From Phosphuga atrata (lineage: Eukaryota > Arthropoda > Insecta > Coleoptera > Silphidae), in the NCBI GenBank assembly GCA_944588485.1, contig CALYMW010000354.1:1-64000 (forward strand): a stretch of DNA of 64,000 nt. Reading direction: 5' to 3'. Position numbers and translations under genes: made by a program. Within the stretch, counting starts at the first letter, position 1. Each line of letters starts with the position of its first letter. The notes beneath the pieces are model-generated. The model was not told the origin of the DNA, ran no database searches, and was given only the letters and a program-made list of their open reading frames with translations. This document shows, piece after piece, positions 1 to 9,837 of the stretch.

Positions 1-24
1 GTATACTGTAAGAATAGATTAGAC

Positions 25-3000
25 AGTCTTTTCTGTCCAGTCTTGTCTGTTTAGTCATGTCTGTCTAGTCTTGTCTGTCTAGTCTTGTCTGTCTAGTCTT
101 GTCTGTCTAGTCTTGTCTGTCTAGTCTTGTCTGTCTAGTCTTGTCTGTCTAGTCTTGTCTGTCTAGTCTTGTCTGTCTAGCCTTGTCTGTCTAGTCTTGT
201 CTGTCCAGTCTTGTCTGTCTAGTCTTGTCTCTCTAGTCCTGTCTGTCTAGTCTTGTCTGTCTAGTCTTGTCTGTCTAGTCTTGTCTGTCTAGTCTTGTCT
301 GTCTAGTCTTGTCTGTCTAGTCTTGTCTGTCTAGTCTTGTCTGTATAGTCTTGTCTGTCTAGTCTTGTCTGTCTAGCCTTGTCTGTCTAGTCTTGTCTGT
401 CTAGTCTTGTCTGTCTAGTCTTGTCTGTCTGGTCTTGTCGGTCTAGTCGTGTCTGTCTAGTCTTGTCTGTCTAGTCTTGTCTGTCTAGTTTTGTCTGTCT
501 AGTCTTGTCTGTCTAGTCTTGTCTGTCTAGTCTTGTCTGTCTAGTCTTGTCTGTCTAGTCTTGTCTGTCTAGTCTTGTCTGTCTAGTCTTGTCTGTCTAG
601 TCTTGTCTGTCTAGTCTTGTCTGTCTAGTCTTGTCTGTCTAGTCTTGTCTGTCTAGTCTTGTCTGTCTAGTCTTGTCTGTCTAGTCTTGTCTGTCTAGTC
701 TTGTCTGTCTAGTCTTGTCTGTCTAGTCTTGTCTGTCTAGTCTTGTCTGTCTAGTCTTGTCTGTCTAGTCTTGTCTGTCTAGTCTTGTCTGTATAGTCTT
801 GTCTGTCTAGTCTTGTCTGTCTAGCCTTGTCTGTCTAGTCTTGTCTGTCTAGTCTTGTCTGTCTAGTCTTGTCTGTCTGGTCTTGTCGGTCTAGTCGTGT
901 CTGTCTAGTCTTGTCTGTCTAGTCTTGTCTGTCTAGTTTTGTCTGTCTAGTCTTGTCTGTCTAGTCTTGTCTGTCTAGTCTTGTCTGTCTAGTCTTGTCT
1001 GTCTAGTCTTGTCTGTCTAGTCTTGTCTGTCTAGTCTTGTCTGTCTAGTCTTGTCTGTCTAGTCTTGTCTGTCTAGTCTTGTCTGTCTAGTCTTGTCTGT
1101 CTAGTCTTGTCTGTCTAGTCTTGTCTGTCTAGTCTTGTCTGTCTAGTCTTGTCTGTCTAGTCTTGTCTGTCTAGTCTTGTCTGTCTAGTCTTGTCTGTCT
1201 AGTCTTGTCTGTCTAGTCATGTCTGTCTAGTCTTGTCTGTCTAGTCTTGTCTGTCTAGTCTTGTCTGTCTAGTCTTGTCTGTCTAGTCTTGTCTGTCTAG
1301 TCTTGTCTGTCTAGTCTTGTCTGTCTAGTCTTGTCTGTCTAGTCTTGTCTGTCTAGTCTTGTCTGTCTAGTCTTGTCTGTCTAGTCTTGTCTGTCTAGTC
1401 TTGTCTGTATAGTCTTGTCTGTCTAGTCTTGTCTGTCTAGCCTTGTCTGTCTAGTCTTGTCTGTCTAGTCTTGTCTGTCTAGTCTTGTCTGTCTAGTCTT
1501 GTCTGTCTAGTCTTGTCTGTCTAGTCTTGTCTGTCTAGTCTTGTCTGTCTAGTCTTGTCTGTCTAGTCTTGTCTGTCTAGTCTTGTCTGTCTAGTCTTGT
1601 CTGTCTAGTCTTGTCTGTCTAGTCTTGTCTGTCTAGTCTTGTCTGTCTAGTCTTGTCTGTCTAGTCTTGTCTGTCTAGTCTTGTCTGTATAGTCTTGTCT
1701 GTCTAGTCTTGTCTGTCTAGCCTTGTCTGTCTAGTCTTGTCTGTCTAGTCCTTGTCTTTCTAGTCTTGTCTGTCTGGTCTTGTCGGTCTAGTCGTGTCTG
1801 TCTAGTCTTGTCTGTCTAGTCTTGTCTGTCTAGTTTTGTCTGTCTAGTCTTGTCTGTCTAGTCTTGTCTGTCTAGTCTTGTCTGTCTAGTCTTGTCTGTC
1901 TAGTCTTGTCTGTCTAGTCTTGTCTGTCTAGTCTTGTCTGTCTAGTCTTGTCTGTCTAGTCTTGTCTGTCTAGTCTTGTCTGTCTAGTCTTGTCTGTCTA
2001 GTCTTGTCTGTCTAGCCTTGTCTGTCTAGTCTTGTCTGTCTAGTCTTGTCTGTCTAGTCTTGTCTGTCTAGTCTTGTCTGTCTAGTCTTGTCTGTCTAGT
2101 CTTGTCTGTCTAGTCTTGTCTGTCTAGTCTTGTCTGTCTAGTCTTGTCTGTCTAGTCTTGTCTGTCTAGTCTTGTCTGTCTAGTCTTGTCTGTCTAGTCT
2201 TGTCTGTCTAGTCTTGTCTGTCTAGTCTTGTCTGTCTAGTCTTGTCTGTCTAGTCTTGTCTGTCTAGTCTTGTCTGTCTAGTCTTGTCTGTCTAGTCTTG
2301 TCTGTCTAGTCTTGTCTGTCTAGTCTTGTCTGTCTAGTCTTGTCTGTCTAGTCTTGTCTGTCTAGTCTTGTCTGTCTAGTCTTGTCTGTCTAGTCTTGTC
2401 TGTCTAGTCTGTCTGTCTAGTCTTGTCTGTCTAGTCTTGTCTGTCTAGTCTTGTCTGTCTAGTCTTGTCTGTCTAGTCTTGTCTGTCTAGTCTTGTCTGT
2501 CTAGTCTTGTCTGTCTAGTCTTGTCTGTCTAGTCTTGTCTGTCTAGTCTTGTCTGTCTAGTCTTGTCTGTCTAGTCTTGTCTGTCTAGTCTTGTCTGTCT
2601 AGTCTTGTCTGTCTAGTCTTGTCTGTCTAGTCTTGTCTGTCTAGTCTTGTCTGTCTAGTCTTGTCTGTCTAGTCTTGTCTGTCTAGTCTTGTCTGTCTAG
2701 TCTTGTCTGTCTAGTCTTGTCTGTCTAGTCTTGTCTGTCTAGTCTTGTCTGTCTAGTCTGTCTAGTCTTGTCTGTCTAGTCTTGTCTGTATAGTCTTGTC
2801 TGTCCAGTCTTGTCTGTCTAGTCTTGCCTGTCTAGTCTTGTCTGTCTAGTCTTGTCTGACTACTCTTGTCTGTCTAGTCTTGTCTGTCTAGTCTGGTCTA
2901 TCTAGTCTCGTCTGTCTAGTCTCGTCTGTCTAGTCTTCTCTGTCTAGTCTTGTCTGTCTAGCCTTGTCTGTCTAGTCTTGTCTGTCTAGCCTTGTCTGTC

Positions 3001-5582
3001 TAGTCTTGTCTGTCTAGTCTTGTCTGTCTATTCTTGTCTGTCTAGTCTTGTCTGTCTAGTCTTGTCTGTCTAGTCTTGTCTGTCTAGTCTTGTCTGTCTA
3101 GTCTTGTCTGTCTAGTCTTGTCTGTCTAGTCTTGTCTGTCTAGTCTTGTCTGTCTAGTCTTGTCTGCCTAGTCTTGTCTGTCTAGTCTTGTCTGTCTAGT
3201 CTTGTCTGTCTAGTCTTAGCTGTCTAGTCTTGTCTGTCTAGTCTTGTCTGTCTAGTCTTGTCTGTCTAGTCTTGTCTGTCTAGTCTTGTCTGTCTAGTCT
3301 TGTCTGTCTAGTCTTGTCTGTCTAGTCTTGTCTGTCTAGTCTTGTCTGTCTAGTCTTGTCTGTCTAGTCTTGTCTGTCTAGTCTTGTCTGTCTAGTCTTG
3401 TCTGTCTAGTCTTGTCTGTCTAGTCTTGTCTGTCTAGTCTTGTCTGTCTAGTCTTGTCTGTCTAGTCTTGTCTGTCTAGTCTTGTCTGTCTAGTCTTGTC
3501 TGTCTAGTCTTGTCTGTCTAGTCTTGTCTGTCTAGTCTTGTCTGTCTAGTCTTGTCTGTCTAGTCTTGTCTGTCTAGTCTTGTCTGTCTAGTCTTGTCTG
3601 TCTAGTCTTGTCTGTCTAGTCTTGTCTGTCTAGTCTTGTCTGTCTAGTCTTGTCTGTCTAGTCTTGTCTGTCTAGTCTTGTCTGTCTAGTCTTGTCTGTC
3701 TAGTCTTGTCTGTCTAGTCTTGTCTGTCTAGTCTTGTCTGTCTAGTCTTGTCTGTCTAGTCTTGCCTGTCTAGTCTTGTCTGTCTAGTCTTGTCTGTCTA
3801 GTCTTGTCTGTTTAGTCTTGTCTGTTTAGTCTTGTCTGTCTAGTCTTGTCTGTCTAGTCTTCTCTGTCTAGTCTTGTCTGTCTAGTCTTGTCTGTCTAGT
3901 CTTGTCTGTCTAGTCTTGTCTGTCTAGTCTTGTCTGTCTAGTCTTGTCTGTCTAGTCTTGTCTGTATAGTCTTGTCTGTCTAGTCTTGTCTGTCTAGTCT
4001 TGTCTGTCTAGTCTTGTCTGTCTAGTCTTGTCTGTCTAGTCTTGTCTGTCTAGTCTTGTCTGTCTAGTCTTGTCTGTCTAGTCTTGTCTGTCTAGTCTTG
4101 TCTGTCTAGTCTTGTCTGTCTAGTCTTGTCTGTCTAGTCTTGTCTGTCTAGTCTGTCTAGTCTTGTCTGTCTAGTCTTGTCTATCTAGTCTTGTCTGTCT
4201 AGTCTTGTCTGTCTAGTCTTGTCTGTCTAGTCTTGTCTGTCTAGTCTTGTCTGTCTAGTCTTGTCTGTCTAGTCTTGTCTGTCTAGTCTTGTCTGTCTAG
4301 TCTTGTCTGTCTAGTCTTGTCTGTCTAGTCTTGTCTGTCTAGTCTTGTCTGTCTAGTCTTGTCTGTCTAGTCTTGTCTGTCTAGTCTTGTCTGTCTAGTC
4401 TTGTCTGTCTAGTCTTGTCTGTCTAGTCTTGTCTGTCTAGTCTTGTCTGTCTAGTCTTGTCTGTCTAGTCTTGTCTGTCTAGTCTTGTCTGTCTAGTCTT
4501 GTCTGTCTAGTCTTGTCTGTCTAGTCTTGTCTGTCTAGTCTTGTCTGTCTAGTCTTGTCTGTCTAGTCTTGTCTGTCTAGTCTTGTCTGTCTAGTCTTGT
4601 CTGTCTAGTCTTGTCTGTCTAGTCTTGTCTGTCTAGTCTTGTCTGTCTAGTCTTGTCTGTCTAGTCTTGTCTGTCTAGTCTTGTCTGTCTAGTCTTGTCT
4701 GTCTAGTCTTGTCTGTCTAGTCTTGTCTGTCTAGTCTTGTCTGTCTAGTCTTGTCTGTCTAGTCTTGTCTGTCTAGTCTTGTCTGTCTAGTCTTGTCTGT
4801 CTAGTCTTGTCTGTCTAGTCTTGTCTGTCTAATCTTGTCTGTCTAGTCTTGTCTGTCTAGTCTTGTCTGTCTAGTCTTGTCTGTCTAGTCTTGTCTGTCT
4901 AGTCTTGTCTGTCTAGTCTTGTCTGTCTAGTCTTGTCTGTCTAGTCTTGTCTGTCTAGTCTTGTCTGTCTAGTCTTGTCTGTCTAGTCTTGTCTGTCTAG
5001 TCTTGTCTGTCTAGTCTTGTCTGTCTAGTCTTGTCTGTCTAGTCTTGTCTGTCTAGTCTTGTCTGTCTAGTCTTGTCTGTCTAGTCTTGTCTGTCTAGTC
5101 TTGTCTGTCTAGTCTTGTCTGTCTAGTCTTGTCTGTCTAGTCTTGTCTGTCTAGTCTTGTCTGTCTAGTCTTGTCTGTCTAGTCTTGTCTGTCTAGTCTT
5201 GTCTGCCTAGTCTTGTCTGTCTAGTCTTGTCTGTCTAGTCTTGTCTGTCTAGTCTTGTCTGTCTAGTCTTGTCTGTCTAGTCTTGTCTGTCTAGTCTTGT
5301 CTGTCTCGTCTTGTCTGTCTAGTCTTGTCTGTCTAGTCTTGTCTGTCTAGTCTTGTCTGTCTAGTCTTGTCTGTCTAGTCTTGTCTGTCTAGTCTTGTCT
5401 GTCTAGTCTTGTCTGTCTAGTCTTGTCTGTCTAGTCTTGTCTGTCTAGTCTTGTCTGTCTAGTCTTGTCTGTCTAGTCTTGTCTGTCTAGTCTTGTCTGT
5501 CTAGTCTTGTCTGTCTAGTCTTGTCTGTCTAGTCTTGTCTGTCTAGTCTTGTCTGTCTAGTCTTGTCTGTCTAGTCTTGTCT
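25..5582 (+). repeat. 14-bp minisatellite array 1
   Basis: Tandem array of AGTCTTGTCTGTCT, roughly 395 units. The first 25-30 bases are degenerate, so the left edge appears to lie inside the window. Long stretches are identical unit after unit. Variant units (GTATAG, AGCCTTG, GGTCTTGTCGG, AGTCGTG, AGTTTTG) cluster at 180-500, 790-940, 1400-1450, 1680-1840 and 2750-3050. A few units lose 3-4 bases (near 2407, 2756, 4151). The plus strand is pyrimidine-rich (10 of 14). Because 14 is not a multiple of 3 and each unit contains TAG, all forward frames are closed. The array continues after the LINE as array 2. Confidence 0.98.
343..1860 (+). repeat. Higher-order repeat within array 1 (448 bp = 32 units)
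   Basis: Three marker variants recur at fixed distance. The GTATAG unit is at 343 and 791, the GGTCTTGTCGG unit at 431 and 879, and the AGTTTTG unit at 488 and 936; each pair is exactly 448 bp (32 units) apart. The GGTC and GTTTT markers recur again at 1776 and 1833, 897 bp on, which is 64 units plus one base. The extra base is explained by an inserted c near 1750. A partial copy with only the GTATAG and AGCC markers lies at 1407-1441. Block duplication of 32-unit modules is the simplest reading. Confidence 0.85.
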
Positions 5583-5890
5583 CCCTCACGTGGAAGTCAC
5601 CTTGTCGCGGTGTGAGGGCTTAGTTTCGCGTACCGTTGGACGTCACGACTGGAACAACCCCGGTTGGGGCGTTCGGCGGAGGGCGAACAACCAAGAACTT
5701 CCAAACCCTTAATCCCAAGGTGTCATGCGACCCGTGCCAAAGGGGACTGGTTGATGGCCAAGGGCAACCGGCCATCGCTTACGGAGCCCCTCTGATACCT
5801 GGCGACCTCAGAGGGTATCCAGCCTTACCACTATCAAGCGGGGCTCTGATGTGGTGGACCTTTAGTTCCCTTGCGACTCGTGGGATTTAT
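5583..5890 (+). other. Leader (5' UTR) of the RNase H LINE
   Basis: About 308 bp, much richer in GC than the surroundings, between the array and the first plausible ATG of ORF1. The reading frame of ORF1 is open upstream through this leader to about 5636, but there is no ATG there, so the open frame is not taken as coding. LINEs of this type usually carry an internal promoter in this place; that is family knowledge and no promoter element was identified here. Confidence 0.5.
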
Positions 5891-6094
5891 ATGAATTCCA
5901 AAGGTAAAAATAATCCATGTGTACGGGACCTAACCGACACAGAGAACAAGGGAGTCAGCCCGGATTCCCGGGAAGACGACCTTGACCTCACACTCGTAGA
6001 CATGAGCAGTCCAGCCATGTCTACAGAGGCAGAGGTAGATGTTCTTGTAGGGACAGAGGAGGACTTGCCGCCTCCTGTCACAAAACAAGAATGA
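5891..6094 (+). CDS. LINE ORF1 remnant, 67 aa
   Basis: Starts at the ATG at 5891 (protein begins MNSKGKNN) and ends at a TGA that overlaps the ATG of ORF2 in the sequence ATGA at 6091-6094. This overlap is the arrangement expected for ORF1/ORF2 coupling in many insect LINEs. ORF1 proteins of such elements are normally several hundred residues with CCHC zinc knuckles that bind the element RNA. Here the product is only 67 aa, acidic, and has no cysteine knuckle. An internal deletion that joined the start and end of ORF1 is the likely cause. Upstream codons in the same frame lack an ATG. Confidence 0.55.
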   Translation: MNSKGKNNPCVRDLTDTENKGVSPDSREDDLDLTLVDMSSPAMSTEAEVDVLVGTEEDLPPPVTKQE

Positions 6095-9000
6095 CCAGCA
6101 GGCGCACCAAAATAGCCCAAGTGAACATCCATCATGCCAAAGCAGCTTCAGCTGTGATGGCTAGGATGTTCACCAAGCAGCACCTAGGGCTAGCGCTGCT
6201 TCAAGAACCCTGGACCTACGGAGGTAAGATCAAAGGCCTTAGCAACAGGGAATGTAAGTTGGTATGGGACAGCCGTGAGGTCTCCCCTAGAACTTGCATT
6301 ATGGTAAGAAATGGCATAAATTACTTATGTCTTTCAGAATTTTTAACGCGGGATTTAGTACCGATTCAGGCCCTCATCAAGATCGAGGGTCTCCACCGCG
6401 AAGTAGTGATCGCATCAGCATACTTCCCTGGCGATGGTAACAGCATACCACCCATTGAAGTACAAAAGCTGGTGGAACACTGTATTAGGAGAAGGCTGCC
6501 ACTCATCCTGGGATGTGACGCGAACGCACACAATGAGATGTGGGGCAGCACGGACACTAATAAGAGGGGTGAGTACCTTTTAGAATACCTCATTAAAGAG
6601 AACTTAATTGTGCACAACGTTGGGAACACACCAACATTTGTCACTAAAGTCAGAAATGAGGTACTGGATATTACGGTAGGTAGCGCTAACGTAAGTAAAC
6701 TAATTAAAAAGTGGAGGGTTTCAAGTGAGCCCTCAATGTCAGATCATAGGATCATAGAGTTTGAGCTGGAAGGAGCGAGTGAGGAAAACACCCCCCATTC
6801 GAAACCCCAGACAAACTGTGTGGCCTATGTTTAGTTCCCAACTAAAAGAAAACCTAGAGCAGGTGACAGTGCGGGGTAGTATCAAACACTACACCGTGCT
6901 GGAGCAGGCTGTAGGAGAAATAAATGTAGCAATCACCACGGCATTTGAATCCAGCTGCCCGGTAAAAACCGTGAAGGAGCATAAGGACGAAAAATGGTGG
7001 AACAAAAATTTGTCTACATTAAGAGCAAAAGTACGTAGGCTTTTCAACAAAGCCAAGCAATACGGAAATTGGCTAGAATACTCTGAGGTGCTTACCACCT
7101 ACAACAAAGAGATCAGAAGGGCAAAAAGGGAAAACTTTAGGACCTTCTGTGAAAACATAGAATCCACGCCGGTGGCAGCTAGACTGCACAAAGCACTAGC
7201 GAAGGATAGAGTGGAAATGACAACCACTCTCAAGAAACCGGATGGGACCTTCACGGAGGATGAAGAGCAAAGAGCTCTCCTCCTACTAGAAACCCATTTT
7301 CCGGGATGTAGAGTATACAGGGAGACCGAGGGCTTGATGCAACCACGGAAACCAAGTCGGGCCGACTGGAAGAGGGCAGCGTCCATCTGTACGGAAAACC
7401 GAATCAGATGGGCTATCGGCACTTTCCAGCCTTTTAAGGCCCCAGGAGTGGACGGACTAGTTCCTGCCTTCCTACAAAAGGGAGAGAGAGAACTAATGCC
7501 GTATCTTCTAAATATCTTTAGAAGTAGCTTAGCGCTCGGATATATACCGGAGCTATGGAGAAGGGCTAAGGTGGTATTTATACCGAAGGTGGCGAAGAAA
7601 GACACCACTCAACCGAAGTCATTTAGACCCATTAGTCTAACATCTTTTATGTTAAAGACAATGGAGAAGGTGATTGATAATTACCTTAGGACTATAGTGC
7701 TGGTAGGTACACCACTACACAGGAGTCAGCATGCTTACAGAGCAGGGAAATCCACAGAAACCGCCCTGTATCAGCTGACAAACGAAATAGAAGCAGCACT
7801 AGAGATAAAGGAAGTAGCGATATGTGCCTTCTTGGATATAGAGGGAGCTTTTGACAACACCTCACACGAGGCTGTCAGGGCGGCCCTCGAAAGAAGGAAT
7901 ATCGACAGCACTATCTCAAAGTGGATGGGAGAAATGCTGAGAACTAGAACGGCGGAGACACAAGTGGGGAAAAGACACCATTAAGATCTCCACAACTCGA
8001 GGGTGCCCACAGGGAGGTGTACTATCACCGCTAATGTGGAGCCTGGTAGTTGATGAACTACTGGTTAGGCTAAACGACCTAGACATCAAATGTCAAGGTT
8101 ACGCCGATGACATAGTCATAATGGCCAGAGGAAAATTTGAGGGAACGCTCTGTGAAATTGTTCAGAGAGGCCTCAAAGTAACTAGTAGATGGTGTCAAAC
8201 AGTGGGATTAAGACTCAACCCGAGCAAAACCACGGTGATACCATTTACTAGAAGGAGAAAACTAAACTGCCTACATCCCATACTCATAGATGGGAAGGCA
8301 GTAGAATACCAACAGGAGATAAGGTATCTGGGTATCACACTAGATAGCAAACTCCTATGGAATAGACACGCTGAGGCAGTGGTAGGTAAAGCCAAACGCG
8401 CCCTAATGGTGTGCAGAAATCTGGCAGGAAAAACGTGGGGTTGTAACCCCACTATCCTGCGATGGATGTACACCATGATAGTGAGACCTGCTATCACTTA
8501 TGGGGCGGTTGCGTGGGGAAGTAGAATCAAGCTGGCCTCTATGAGGAAACAGCTTGAGAAGATTCAAAGACTGGTCGTGTGTCTGCATCACGGGGGCGAT
8601 GGGGTCGTGTCCGACAGCAGCATTGGAGCTGCTGCTGGATCTGACTCCGCTGCACCTTGTGGTGGAGAGCGCCGCCAGATCGGCGATCGTAAGGTTCAGC
8701 AAGGAAGGAATGGGCAGAGGCAAAATAATCGGGAGCAGAGACCGAAACAGCCTCGCTACCAAGATCCCCTGGCTGGAAGTACCAAAAGACGAAATGGTAT
8801 GCAAATACCACTTCGAGAAAAACTACACAGCAATGTGTAGTAGTAAAGCCGATTGGAGCGACGAATCCTCAGCATACCACATAGAGCAAAATGCCATCAA
8901 GTGGTATACAGATGGTTCGAAGACAAAGGAAGGCACTGGTGCAGGAGTGTTTGGACCTCGTACCAGATACTCCGAATCCATGGGAACATCCCCAAGTATC

Positions 9001-9729
9001 TTCCAAGCAGAGGTACACGCAATCGAAAGATGTGCACAGTTTAACCTCGACAGGAAGTACCGCAAAAAACGAATTGCTATCCTGTCAGATAGCCAAGCAG
9101 CCATCAAGGCCATTAGCTCATACACCATCAGATCCAAACTGGTATGGGACTGTGTGGGGAAGCTGAACAAGCTTGGCAGGGATAATAAAGTAACGCTATA
9201 CTGGGTACCAGGACACACTGGTATAGACGGAAACGAAGAAGCCGATCACCTAGCAAACAAGGGATCCAGTAGCCCCTTTATAGGTCCGGAACCCTTTTGC
9301 GGTATGAGCGTGAACACCATCCGCAAAAGTTTAGATGAAGAAATAAGAAGAAAATGGATGAAAACCTGGGAAGAACTTCCAGGGCTAAGGCAATCCAAAG
9401 TGATGCTGGGATCTTTTAACCAGAAGAGAACTAAAGCTTGCCTGAAACTAAGCAGGAACAAGCTCAGAATTCTGACAGGAGCCCTGACGGGACACTGCAG
9501 ACTTAGGAAACATCTCAAGGCCCTAGGCCTAGAGGAGGATGATGGATGCAGATTCTGTGGCTCAGCAGAGGAAACCCCCATACATCTGTTCAAAGACTGC
9601 GGAGCATTACTCCGCAAGAGACAGATGTACCTTGGGGCTCACTGCTTGAACACAGAGGAGCTGCAGGCCTTGAATCCCACCCAGATCCTGAGATTCCTAA
9701 AGGAATCAGGATTAGAGGAGGCGCTCTAA
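6091..9729 (+). pseudogene. LINE ORF2: endonuclease, reverse transcriptase, RNase H (three frameshifts)
   Basis: One ORF2 read in order across frames 1, 2, 3 and 1. The endonuclease covers about 6100-6790 (GCDANAHNEMWGS, then SDHRIIEF). Reverse transcriptase covers about 7400-8550: FRPISLTSF, AFLDIEGAFDN, GCPQGGVLSPL, and the catalytic YADD at 8100-8111. RNase H lies at about 8880-9260 with the acidic residues present in TDGSK, QAEVHA, SDSQAA and EADHLA. A CX2C/H/C finger (CRFC, HLFKDC) follows near 9550-9600. Each frame change looks like a single-base indel: in the C run at 6791-6796, in the GGGGAAAA tract at 7966-7973, and near 8571-8580. No internal stop exists otherwise. The protein would copy element RNA at a nicked target site. 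It is inactive as it stands unless the shifts are sequence errors. Confidence 0.9.
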
Positions 9730-9813
9730 ATGGGTTAGTACACCAACACTTGGAGGAGGAGGGTGGGGTACAATAGATCTATAAAGGTCGCAGTACAAGT
9801 CGTCACCACCATA

Positions 9814-9837
9814 TCTACAATCTACAATCTACAATCT
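9814..9837 (+). repeat. 3' tail of LINE: 7-bp tandem repeat
   Basis: TCTACAA occurs three times and is followed directly by tctAGTCTT, the restart of the minisatellite. Short 3' tandem repeats instead of poly(A) are known for I-group and some other insect LINEs. The last tct may belong to either the tail or the array. Confidence 0.75.

Larger units (their letters stand above)
5583..9837 (+). mobile_element. Non-LTR retrotransposon with RNase H, inserted in the 14-bp array
   Basis: A 4.25-kb LINE interrupts the minisatellite. It has a GC-rich leader (5583-5890), a short ORF1, an ORF2 with endonuclease, reverse transcriptase, RNase H and a C-terminal zinc finger, and a 3' tail of three 7-bp repeats. 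This domain order fits the I/LOA/Jockey-related LINEs that carry RNase H; the exact clade is not certain. The left array stops after AGTCTTGTCT and the right array restarts at AGTCTT. A target duplication cannot be recognised inside a 14-bp tandem array. The element is not 5'-truncated in any obvious way, and damage is light, suggesting a fairly recent insertion. Confidence 0.92.

Noticed and set aside
25..5582. CRISPR-like array
   Set aside because: Units are directly adjacent, with no unique spacers; it is a tandem minisatellite in an insect-like genome.
8195..9218. Minus-strand frames opposite the LINE ORF2
   Set aside because: Shadows of a real plus-strand coding region.
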